A stretch of DNA of 64,000 bases from Panorpa germanica (taxonomy: Eukaryota; Arthropoda; Insecta; Mecoptera; Panorpidae): assembly GCA_963678705.1 (NCBI GenBank), contig OY783210.1:18849331-18913330 (forward strand). Reading direction: 5' to 3'. Under the pieces are notes generated by a model that did not search any database, was not told the DNA's origin, and saw nothing but the letters and a program-made list of their open reading frames with translations. Shown in pieces: positions 1 through 12,700 of the stretch (positions are counted from its first letter, which is position 1; every line of letters begins with the position of its first letter). The translations under genes were made by a program, and so were the position numbers.

Positions 1-3000
1 ATATTCTAGAACCTTGCAACGAGTTGTACTGCATCTGGATTAAAAGCATTTGTTCCTAACAATCGAGCGGTAACGATTTCCATAAGCTGTTTGTGTGAAT
101 AAGGAGCGAAAGAAAGTCTGGTTAGCCCCAATCGTGACGTTACTTTCGCTCGTAACAATCTCTCAGGTAAATCCATAGTGTTAGCTATTGTTATAACGAT
201 TAATCTTGCATTTGGTTTCGAAGGCCAGTCAAGTAAAGTATATACTACATCCTGACGACGATTACACAGCACATCGAGCTATAAGACAAGCAAATTTTTA
301 GAAAACTATATACAAAATTTATCATTTTATTATATAAAATATACCTCATCGACAAGTAATACAGTAGACAACTTTCGTTTTCCTGAAGCGGAAAATTTAC
401 TATCTAACTGAGTTTGCGCTTGTTCCCATGGCACAGTTTTTCCTAAAATATTAATACATTATTAAAAAAATGTTTATTACGTTCTCTTGAGTAATTGTTG
501 AGTCTTTACCTTCAAATAATTGCCTGTAAATGTGAACATATGCCTGCCGCGGCTCAGTCAATCGCATTCCATTTATTTCAATGAAATCAAAATTTGGTAC
601 TTTTTTCTTAAGTACTTGTTGTTTTAAACATTTTATAACTTCTGTTACAGTGGCTGTTTTACCAGTTCCAGGTACTCCAGAAACATACATACACCTAAAA
701 AATTAAATTAAATTTACTGATATATTGAGTTATATAAGTTAGTAACTAAACTAAGATTTTAATTGCTTACCCTCCACTTTGATCTAATAACTTTCTTTCT
801 AAAAATGTGTAAATATTATTAAACTCATTTTCTCGACAAGGAAGACTTTTTGGTACAGCTGATACATGTAATCTTTCGCGAGCAAGTCTCAAACCATCTA
901 AAATATGAAACATGTTATCAAAAATAATCATAATTAAATAAAGATGAAAGATATTAATTTACCAGTTGTCGGTGTTTGTGGCATTTCTCTTTGCTGCAAA
1001 TTAGGAGTCATAATACCTTCTCTAAACTGTTTCATTTTCAAACTTGGTGTTGTTTTTGGCGTTTGTGGTTCTGCAGTCATTTTAGATTTAGGAGTTCTTT
1101 GGCTACCAAACTTAACATGTTTACTAGGTGTTGATATAATATGCTCTTCTACAATTTCTGATAACTGTATTTTTTTTGGTGTACCATTATATAAGAAATT
1201 GTCTTTTAAAGGAGTTTTTAATATACTTCTTCGAGCTGTTCTTACTGACGGTGTTAGGCAAAGATCATCCTTATTTATATTGCGCTTCTTATTAGGAGAT
1301 ACTTCAGTATTCACAGTGTCAGTAGGTTTCGGAATTCGTTTTCTAGATGACCTTCGACTTGGAGTTTCGACTACGATTTCAGCATAATTATTTAGAGCTT
1401 CAGAAGTAGAAATTCTCTTAGATCTACGTTGAGGCAGGTTACTTGCTGTTGAGTCACTTGATGTTGACGTTGTTTCACTGATTTCAGAGATTTCAGAAGA
1501 CATTTTAGCACCAGAATTATGTCTTTTGCTAGGTGAGGTCTCAGTACTTGACCCGTCATCATCTAAATCAGACATTCTTCTGCTATTTTTGGCTATTTGA
1601 GATTCATTTTGTGAAGAGCTATGCAACTTTTGAATTTGAAGATCCGTCAAATGACTTATTAATTTATTTTTTTCCGATTTCTTTAATTTTATTTTAATTG
1701 GTTTCGCGCTGTCTGGAGTCTCATTAACAATAGAGTAATTAGCAATTGATGCATTTAATTGTGAATCATTTTGACTCTTGTCGATATTTAAACTTGTTGC
1801 CAAATTGCGCCTCGCGTGATGTTTTAATAATGAGCCGTTTTCAATCCCTTTAGATTGATTTACATCAATCTCGTCATCACTAGAACTATTATTAGCGTCT
1901 ATCAAATTTTCATCATCGGAATCCAAAACAGCAGAAATATCAGCATCAGTTAACTTAAAACTAGATTTTTTAAGCATAACAAAAGGTGGCTGTATTTTGG
2001 AAATGTTAACTAATTTAATCGGTGATACTATTGGTATAATGGGACTTAATTCTAAGTGTCGAGCAACTGAATTTTTTGCTTTTGGCGAATTTGTTATATC
2101 CCGCATTAGTTTTGCTGCACTAACAGGTTTCTTTTTTATACTCCAAGTATTATTTTCCGCTTTTGCGGGGCTAGGAGTTTTGGTATCTTTTTCAGGGGTA
2201 TTACATCCACCTTCTATTCGTTTTACAATTGTACTTTCTGTGCGTGCTTTAGGTGTGCTGGCACTAACAAGTTTTTTATTTGGAAGTGCGCGCTGTGAGA
2301 GAAGTTCATCGCTGTCATGTTCTAAAACAAATAATTGTTAAATATACCTCATTGTAACTAATAGAAGCTTACTTGTTTTATAAAATTAATAAACCGTACT
2401 CTTTGTAGCCCTTAACAACCGTGAAGGAGTTACGTTTACTTCTGTTTCGGATACTAAAACAAAGTAAAAAATACATATATATATATAAGTTGAAGTTATA
2501 AACTAAAACTGTGTTAGATTAAAAATATCGATTTGATTAACATAAAACTTTAAATTACTAGGTGTAGGTATATTTAATATTAAACTATTAGGTTAATATA
2601 CATACCTTTTCTATTTCTCGATGATCTTGGAGTCCCAGTTCGAGTAGGAGTTGCAGCTTTCGATTCAGATACTTAAACAAAAAGTTTTTACATTACAATC
2701 TGATATTTTTAGGTGTCAGTGTGTGCTTCAGCTAATTATACTGGATTATAAAGTTTTTAATGTAATATAATTACGTTTGTTGTTACGTAATAGTCTTGGA
2801 GTTCCTGTTCCTCCCCTTAGAGCAGGATTATCTAACGAAGACAAATGTGACGGTGTTTTCTAAGACAAATTGGAATCTTATAAATACCTCAGAATTATTT
2901 GTAAGTATTTCGATGGATGTAAATTGGGGTAACGCCAACCAATATAACTTCCTTTTATACTTACTTTTTTCGAACCATATGGACTTGAGTTAACTGGAAC

Positions 3001-3941
3001 TAAAATACTAGCTTTCTTTCCTTTGAGATCTAAACGATATCGACAAGCATATATTGGATCCTCCGTTTTCTTTGATTTACAACTCTAATAAATATAATAA
3101 TAATTAAAACACGATATTTATTAAAATAATGACAAAATTTATCATGTCCTTACATCCAGTATATCCTGTGCTGTTTCTGTTACTTCTCCATTTACGACTT
3201 TGCAAAGACCATAAAATGTTTCTATTGATACATCAGATTCAAATGGACGCATATCCTCGACAACCTTAAGAAAATATTATTGAGTTATATAGCATATAAA
3301 CATTTATTTTGAGGGCTCACTTGTTGTCTGAAAATACCTCCTTTTCAAAATCCAGAATAATGTCATCTTCAAAAGCACGATTAGGAATTCCAGAAGGTCT
3401 TGAATACCATTGAACTATTGCTCTATACTGATCAACAGTCTTAGAAAATACACTTTCTTTTTCATATAAAGCAACAAGTCTTAAAATAAAATTTAAAAAC
3501 AGTAAATAATATTATCATTTTAGGTAATCAATCATGAATGGCATAATCAATTTCTTACTTAGCAATGTCACATCCTTCCTCTGAATCGGGATTTGTTCGG
3601 TCTGCTTGAGATATAAGAACAAAATCTCCAACATTTGCAGTAAATGACTTATACTTAAACGATCTACAAATAAATATATATTTTTTGATTATTCACTTGA
3701 ACATTAAATATAAACTATTTGTTTACACTCAGTTTATATGCAATATACTGTAATGGTATAGAAATGCAACCGTGGTATAAATATTATTATTTGATAACTT
3801 TGAACCAATTAATGTAAAATATTATTATTATGATGGAAGGAATACGTACTTATAAAATTTGCTAGCATCTTTCACCGAAGTTTTGCCATTATAAATAAAA
3901 GGTACACTTTCAAGCCATTCAACAGGTCCTGAGATACTCAT
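1..3941 (-). CDS. ORC1: Origin recognition complex subunit 1 (partial, C-terminus off window)
   Basis: Largest ORC subunit, an AAA+ ATPase that marks replication origins and helps load the MCM helicase in the nucleus. The chosen start (ATG at 3941, [15 protein letters not shown]) leads straight into a BAH domain spread over the exons between about 3,940 and 3,000 ([29 protein letters not shown]). A long Ser/Thr-rich disordered linker follows, 2,840-960, with many TP/SP sites ([37 protein letters not shown]) that look like CDK targets. The AAA+ core comes next: Walker [11 protein letters not shown] near 660 and Walker B LLVDELD across the exon junction near 350/272, then the sensor region [12 protein letters not shown]. 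It has many short introns. The winged-helix end is missing because the window stops. Domain order and motifs match animal ORC1; the CDK reading is inference. Confidence 0.95.
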
Positions 3942-4395
3942 TGTATAAAATGAAAATTATAAAAGATAACCTTTACAAATTAGTTAAATTTAATGAAATA
4001 TAACTTCAATAATACACACATTAAAATAGACTCAAAATTCAGGTATTTTTTAAAATAGCTTATGTAAATAAATCAAAATAAACTTGTAAATTAGTGTACT
4101 TTATTGACTTTGGATTCGTTGAGCTGTCATTTAAGCGCGGTAAATTGAAGTCAAAGTAGAATAAAAATAAACATCTCCGACATCTCTTATCAATTTTATC
4201 AACCAAGTGTTTATCAAGAGGATAGTTAAGTGTTAGAATCTTTGATTTTTATTTAAATATTTATCTTACATATAAACAATTATTATTTCTTATTATTTAA
4301 AAATCATACATTTATTTCCTTCAAATTTTTAAACACAAATTTGTATATTCATCTACGTTTGTATAATGTCTTTGTATTCATCAGTAACACAATAT

Positions 4396-7300
4396 TTATG
4401 CTTCGCCAGTCCTCATTATTTTAATAATGCTATCAACATTATTAGTTTTAATAGCATTGCGGCATTGCTTAATCATATTTGTTGCAAATTTTCCAACTGT
4501 AAGTAAAAAATTACACATTATAAATTTTCGCTAATAATTTGAAGTGTATATTTGGAAGTCTATGTTTCAGGCGCTAGGAATCTTTAATAATTTGAATAGG
4601 CTATTATTATAAAATTTATATCCTTCTTTAAATTATATATGTATACCTCTTAGTCTTGATGCTTGTTGAATAATTGAATTCGTATCTTTAAGGGCATCTT
4701 GAGATTCTTTGTAATTTGATAATCTAATTTCATATCCCCTTATTAAATCTGAGTTAATGTCTCCAATCTCAGAGTAAAATTCTAAAACTTCACAGCTAAA
4801 AGCAATTACAAACAATTATTTTTTCACTAAGGAATGTGTTTAGCAGATTTCGTTGGAGCTTTTCCGTGCGCCTTTCAAGCCCTTTTTCGCTTTTGAATAG
4901 CTCAAATGTGTAAAATATATTTCAATTAATAACGTTAAAAGGAAAATGCGATACTTTTTCCAAATTTTACTTTGAATTAATTCTTGCATCCTCTGCGCGG
5001 ACTGCTAAAGTTCTTATAGCCCCCAAATGTTCTGCGCGTTCTGCTTGCAGACCTATGGAAGCCTCCTGCAAGCCTGACAATCTGTCTAACAAATTTCTCA
5101 AATTTGTTTCTTCTGCTTTAAAGAGCCCCGTTGTCTAAAATAATCAATTTCATTATTTATATAAACCTATAGTTATATTGACCTAAACATTTCTTCAATT
5201 TTTCAAAAAGCAGTAAAATAGGTCACGAACCTTGTATTTTGTGTATCTGACATTGTAATTTAATACCTTAAATACATTATTAGATACAGTACCTTTAAGT
5301 GTTCTAAATTCAAAAAAGATGCTAGTGATTGAACTAAATCACTAGCTAGTGCCATATTTTCCGTTGAAAATATCACTTCACCATCAGGCTTAAATTCCAG
5401 AATCAATGGCTTATTATCTCTTAGAGAAATTAATGTTAGTTTCAACTCCTGCGGTTCATCACTATGGACCTCGATATCAGAACAAAGCAGAAAATTTTGA
5501 TTTATCCACATACAGATCCTTTGCATTCGTTCTGTTATATGAAACTGTACATAGCTTTCAATAACTTTAATAGATTTCTTAGATATCCTCGACATTTGAG
5601 ACATCGACTTTGGGGATGTTGAAATTGTTTCTGGTAAAGCATACATTGCGAATGCTGGTAATTGGCGGGTTAATTCAAATACATGAAACTGAGTGCTGTC
5701 CTTATACCCCACAAAAGCCTGCAATATATAAATAGGCAATCAGAATAACACTTCTTGTTAAATATATATTAATTTGAATACACGACCTTAATATGAATAT
5801 CAATTGGAATATCCTTAGGTGGAATAATTGGAACAGAAATTCTGTGAGTTAGAGCAGATGCTATTGGGTGAACTATTAAAGATTCCCCACCTCCAGTAAA
5901 AAGACCTTCCGCAAAGATTAAAACACAGCGGACCAATGTGTCGTTATTTGTACAAATTGATATTTCTACATTAGGCTGAAATAGTATATTTCTTCCATCA
6001 TTTTATAAACTTCTTAATATAATAACATCTCAACTATTTACTAAACAAATTATGTACCTTTTTCGATTCTATATTTGTGGCTATACCAATTTGTAATCTT
6101 GTATTTGCTGGTATCATACCAATCTTTTCTCTTCTGTTAAAAACAGCAATGCCATGGCTTTCTTTTTCACGCATAATTTCGTTATTCATTTTTGAATTAG
6201 CTTCGTAGTGCTGTAGTTCAAGCAGTAATGCTTGTTTACAAGAAAGTAATTCTTTTACAGCTTCTTGTTCCACATTTAAATATCCGGATGACATGCTTGG
6301 TTGGGTAGAATATCCCGAAACTATAATTAATGGGATAAGAAATATTTATACATGAATGGTGTAGTTCTAGTCTTCCGATGTTGTTAGCTTACTTTCTCCA
6401 TCTTCGGTGCAACTAACTAGGTCTTGCTTTCCTACCCCACGATAATCAGCTCGAATTACACCAGCAACGGCTCGAGCAAATGTTACTTTAAAAACAACAT
6501 CACCAGTGCTAGGATCCCTTGCATCAACCTTCAATTTTATATCATTTTAAGAATTTTTTAAGGAACTTAATATATTTTTCATTATTAACATACCTTTCCA
6601 TTTGTCCATCCTGTTAAAAGTTGATCGAATCCTGAACCCATTAAATCGAACCCATGAATTGAATTAGCACAATTCTTCGACTTGAAAAAGATATAAAAGT
6701 ATGTAAAATACTAGACTCTGTACGCAAAATTAGTTTATTTGCATACCTTAACCCTCCACAGCCGAATACTGTCTTCATAAATTCCAATTGTGCCATTCGA
6801 TAAGGCATAAGCAATTCTGCTATTATTTGTCATAGATGCTAAGCAAGTAACAGGAGCAGTTTCTAATAATTCAAATAATAAAGATGAATCACTTTTATAA
6901 GCTCTTATAGTTGAATCGTCTGACCCAATTACCAGCTAAAATAATTTCATTTATATTTTAATTTAAATATACATCACCCTTGTAAGAGATTTTATAGAAT
7001 ATTAACTTCATTTTCGCCATCGTTATTAACATCTGTTAAAACCATAGATTTGACAGTGCCCCCAACTAAAATCCAAAAAAGTTCCGTTCCGGTAGAGTCA
7101 AATCCCCGGACAGCACATGAGCCTCCTACTAACACAACCGGAGTTGGAAAATGACCAAAGGATCCAACTTCTAAAGAATTAGACCCCTCAGGAATTTCTT
7201 GATAGAAAACATCCGTATTATTTTCCACATGAAATGCTGTTACAAAAATTGGATTTTATATAAGATTTTAACTAAATCATTTATTGTATTTAAGAGTTAA

Positions 7301-7694
7301 AAATATTTCATTGCCATAATCTACCCAAAATGTGTGTTGGTGATCCAATAACTAAAATATCTTTTTCATCGCTAGCTAAAAGTTTCCCAGCTACAAGAGA
7401 TGTTATAGGTTGCGAAACTGATAAGGTAGCAACTTCGGCATGTGATTCTGACCATGTTATTCTTCCTAATGGTAATCCGGTACGTCTATGAGGACTATGT
7501 ATTAATACCTGTAATAACAATCAAATTCTTGAAAAACTTACTTATGCATTTTCTAAATAGCTAATAAAATAACTCACTTTGTCTGCTGTAATAGCAGCTG
7601 TTAAGCATGCATGAGTGCCGTCATATTTTCCAATGGTCACAAGTCCTGGCAAAATTTTGTGACTTATATTAAATGTAAATGCTGGACTTATCAT
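4396..7694 (-). CDS. BBS2: Bardet-Biedl syndrome 2 protein homologue (BBSome subunit)
   Basis: BBS2 is a core subunit of the BBSome, the coat-like complex that moves membrane proteins in and out of cilia. The start at 7694 ([17 protein letters not shown]) is the usual N-terminus of the family and opens a beta-propeller: [56 protein letters not shown]. The middle has [16 protein letters not shown] and a coiled-coil stretch ([19 protein letters not shown], 6,290-6,180). The C-terminal helical part is at 4,815-4,633 ([25 protein letters not shown]). The last exon ([20 protein letters not shown]...IMRTGEA) ends at a TAA at 4396-4398. It lies tandem with ORC1, whose start is 455 bp downstream. No frame break was seen. 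Its presence fits an animal with ciliated sensory neurons. Confidence 0.94.
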
Positions 7695-9759
7695 TTTTAA
7701 TGATTTTGAATAATGTTTATATGTTAAAATAGTTGCATTAAATGAAAATGTGGAAATATTGATTATAAGTTGCCATGGATACTCTGTTGTGGATGTGAAT
7801 ATGTTAATATTTAATTTCTTACAAGTATTTTCTCTAAATAGATTTTACAAAGTTAAAGAAATTCAATGTCTGTCTAAGAATTACTATTTTTTTATTACCC
7901 TAATGTATTGTATATGTATATACAAAGATATTACCACCTCCAGTTTCAAACTGAAAACATATTTTCTCTAAATTATACACAAACCTAGTTATTTATTAGA
8001 AATATTGTAGTTGTTGAATTAATATATACAAAGAATACAGTCATAAATATGAAAACTGTATATTAAATACGATAACATAAATAAAAACCTTTTCATAACA
8101 AAATAACTTCTCATTGAAAGTGTGAATTAGAAAAGAAATTGAAGCACAGAATATATCCTTTTTTGAAATATGGTTGAAATGATTTAAGTAAAGTAAAGAA
8201 GGAATTGGTAATTAAAAAACAGTATTTTAGTTAATAAACATCATTTTTTACAAATAAGAAAAATAAAAAATGTACAATCTTGAAAATACATATTTAAAAA
8301 TGTACGTACTAGTACGTACGTATTATCTGTTTTATTAAGTAAATAGTTGTCTTTATTTAGCAGTAAATATTATTAAGATACATAATTCATTAAGTTATAT
8401 GTCATTCTCACTGATTTCAGTAATTTGTAAATGTCTTGTAGCCCATTTCTTTTTTTACTACACATAAACTTATACAAAAAAATGCTGCGTATTTTATTCC
8501 AATTTCATTAAAATGTGCTCCTATTGGAAAACTTTCGTTTTATTGTAAGTTTATTATCTTCAAAAACATTTTATAACTGATATCTTAAAACTAAAAAATA
8601 TTTTCTGATTTTCCTAGTCTAAGGCACAACATCTTCTCTTTTTACATGGAATAGTAAAATAAAAAATGTTAAAACATAAAAATATGAGATTCACAAAATA
8701 TAAATGCAAAAAAATATCATTTGTTCAGGGACTTATTTTTAAAATTCGCAATTAAAACATTAATCTAGTTATAAGAATAAAATTCTATACAGTAAAAACT
8801 TATACAACTTTAATATATATTTATTTGTGTGTATACTAAAAAAATATGCATTTTTTTAATGTTTTAAATATAAAAACTTCCAGTCCCTGATTACTAAAAA
8901 TATATAAAATAATCCTAAAATATCTTACACAAGTGTCACCAAGTCAGTGATATTCCTAAAATAAATAACATTTTCATTCATTTGTATATTTATCAACCAT
9001 TTATCATAATTAAGTAATTGAAAATGATTATTAATTTTAGGTTTTATAAATTTAATACTTTTTATTTAGTTAATTTAAACATCAAAACCACCCACACTTT
9101 AATTTTAATTCTACAAAATATATATTTCATAATCTTTACTGATTTTATAATCAATCATTTATCGTAATTAAATATTCTATTTCATTTTTTATATTACTTT
9201 TTAAATATATATATAATATCTTGAGACCAGATTTCAATGGACGGCCTTGTTAATTTCTATCTATCATAATATTATGTTGATTTATATTCTAAAATTATAT
9301 TTTTTCGTATAAATCTAATTGCCTTTTTATAAAATATAAAAATGTAAGTTGTTAAATAAATTTATAAATATTTTTGATCATTCGAGTAATGATTAGCAAA
9401 AAAAAAAAAGTAAAACTAATAAATTTTCCATGAACACTTATTTGTTACTGTTAGGTACCCTATAGAAAATTTAATAAAAATAATAACTTAATATTATGTA
9501 GAAAAATATACTAAATTGACTATGCAATAGATCGTAAATGAAATTTGTTTCGAGAGCAAATTATCTAATATAGATTATTAAATGAAATTTCATGTATATC
9601 GAATCGAAGAGCGAAAGTACAATAACTATAAAATATTTAAGCTGGTAAACAATTTCATAAAAACATATTAAAATCTCATATACACGAAAGAAGACAAATG
9701 AAATTATTTATCAATTTTTTAAATTGTGTTAAAATTTAATCATATTTTAACACTTTACT
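7695..9759. other. Intergenic, AT-rich, probably holding the Mcr 3' UTR and BBS2 promoter
   Basis: About 2 kb between the BBS2 start and the Mcr stop codon, both on the minus strand. It is very AT-rich and has no convincing reading frame. It must contain the Mcr 3' UTR and the BBS2 promoter, though neither boundary is visible. An 18-bp perfect palindrome (GTACGTACTAGTACGTAC) lies at 8302-8319. Confidence 0.6.
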
Positions 9760-12700
9760 TTACGTAAACAATCCGGTTAATACAAAAATGTTTATATTTC
9801 TGATATGGTTATTTCTAAAACTAACAAACATAGCTACAACTAATAAAACAACAATAGAGGGGACGGCCTTCATTACAGCTGCATTGTATATAGAACAATA
9901 AGGACATTGAGAGCTCCCGCAAACTTCACAAACATTAAGCACATAAGTAGACAACGCATCGAATATTGTTTCGTTAAATCGTTCTGTAAAGAAAAGTTTA
10001 TATTGAAAATGTTATCTTTGAAAAAAATATCTATATTTATATGTTGATTATTTACCTGGAGCGTAATAATCATACACTCTAATTGGAAGATATCTAGACA
10101 TATTAGCCACTGGATACCATCTTTCAATAGTGAAATTAACACAAGTTGCTTCTTGATCTAGATAATCAAAGTAAAACAACACTTTCCTTTCTTGGAACCT
10201 TGCTCTTTGTAAATTTCTTACATTACGACTTAAAACGTAAGCATCAAGCTTTTGCTGTTGGATAATATATCCAGTTGGAATTGCTACATCAAGTATAGCC
10301 ATACCAGATCGAATAGACTCGTTCACATTTGTCCAACTAAAAATAATATTTGATTAAAATTCTATTTATTTACAATACTTTTATTGAAAATTATGGTAAT
10401 GTTTACCTTTGGCAACTGACGTATGAAATATGAGACTGATTTCTACCATAGAATGATGCTCTAGTTTCTAATCCAAATGCAGGTACTGGTGGAGGAGTTT
10501 GATAATTTGCATTATCTACATTATATTGCACAGACATTTGAAGAATTGCGTATCCAGCACCATTCGCTTGTACTTTAACAGTACCCCAAGCTTCCGGAAT
10601 CTGTAACGAATTATAATTTTAGATTTATGGTTAGAAATAATTATAAAATATAATATTTTTTTGTTAACTTACATCAAGCGTCTGAAGCTGCGCTAAATTT
10701 TTATCAGTAACGTAGAATGTTTCAATTTTTCCAGGAAGTGATGTTGCTTCCACAGATATTGTTAATGAAGATACATCCCTAATTCGCGATTTAGTTGTGT
10801 ATTCTGATAAAGCTTTCATTGCAATACCGGTATCTTGTGTTGAAGCCCATCCTCCGTCACTAAGCCGTTGTGCATTAAGCCATTTCACAATAGGTTCTAT
10901 CATTACTTCGTGTCTAGCTACATAAGTCAAAAGCGCATATGCTGTAGTTTCAATATTAGATGAATCATATTTATATGGCAATCTCGGTAATAAGAAAGGT
11001 TTTTGATTTTCAAGTTTATATGGGGGTTGTGGAACAACTTCTTTACCCCAGTATATCAATCCTCCTAAAAATTTAAAAATAAATATTATTATTATTATTA
11101 TATAAAATATACATGACTAGTGAGTAAATAATATTACCTTCACGTCTTGCATGACGTGCCAATATATTAAACGCTGCTTCTGCATTGGAAGCTTTACTTA
11201 ACATAAGAGCATATGCAACCAGCGCAACATCATATGGATCTCCGTATTTATTTAACAAATCCATATTTCTTTCTAACCAAGCTATAGCATTCTGCTGAGC
11301 TAGAGATACTCTTGCACCTACACCTCCCGATAAGTCTTTTACAGTTGCTAAAGTTATAAGTACGTGTGCCGTAAGAGTTATGTTACGATTTTCTATCAAG
11401 CTATGAGGCATATTTAAGGTTCCATTTATTTTTCGATCTGGAGACCAGGTAATTTCGTAAAATGATCCTCTAGGTGTTTGATACTTTAATAGCCAAGTTA
11501 CAGCTTTTTCAATTACAATGGGATCAATGTAAATAAAATTTTCCCATTCGTAAAAACTAGCTTCTTGGAAAACTCTGGCGCAGTAAGCTGTTAACCACAC
11601 ACTAGATGCTGATTGGTTCCTAGAAGTGGTTAATTATATGAAATATATATTAAATTATTATTAACAAATATAAATGAACTTACCAGTCACTACGGAATAG
11701 ACTAAACGAACCATCATTGGTCATGAAAGAAAGCTGCCTTTGATAACCAATGTTCATATGGTAAAAAGAATTTTTTTCAGTAGTTCTATTACGTTGATTA
11801 ATATAACGCATATAAAGTGTTGTGTAAAGATTAGCAGCAAAACTGAACATATTTTGTTCAGCGGAATCCTATTTACAAACAAATAAATATATATAACATG
11901 TTATACAATCTAAATTTTGAAATACAATAAATATTGAAACTCACCATGGGCAGATTTAATAATGAAGTAGCATTAACAGGCATTGTAGGGAAAATTGGCC
12001 CCACGACATCTCCAACAATAGTAACTTTAGCATTGTTAGACCCATATACATAGTAACGATCATACTGATATGGAATAATCGGAGTCTCTGTTACATTGAC
12101 GTGAAGATATTGGAAGACATAAGCTCTGTTACTAAGATCAAGTAAAATAGATTGGTGGCGGTATTGAGGAAGTCCATCAGACTGAAAAAAATTTTCATTT
12201 AATATTCTGCAAACTTTCGTAGATCCTAAATTTTAAAGATTTTACAAAAGTTCTAAATACCTCAACAAACAAACGTTTAGTAACTGAATCCTTTCCAATT
12301 AACGCAGAAGCATGAATTGTAACAAACATTTCACCAAGTCTTGTGGGGACAATTGGTATATAAACAATGGATGCGTCTTGAGCAGGAATATAAACAAAGA
12401 ATTGATGTTCACCAAATGATGTCCGTGGGTTATAAGATACAACAATTCCATACTCTTCAACATGTACGAATTTATAATCTGGTGATCCCGTTAATACAAC
12501 TGTTACTTCTATTGGTGCTTCCATATAATTAAATACGGATACTCGAACTCCAATTTGTTCTCCCTGTCTACAACTTGAAGGCATTTCGACATTTATAAAG
12601 AATGGTAAAACACCAACATATTCAATTGCTTTATTAATCATTCCAAAACCCTTTGATGGCGACATCGAAAATGCAGAAACCATCCAATGTGCTGGCCTCT

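Noticed and set aside
944..2341. Plus-strand open frames over the ORC1 linker
   Set aside because: Antisense to the Ser/Thr-rich ORC1 exon; no motif of their own.
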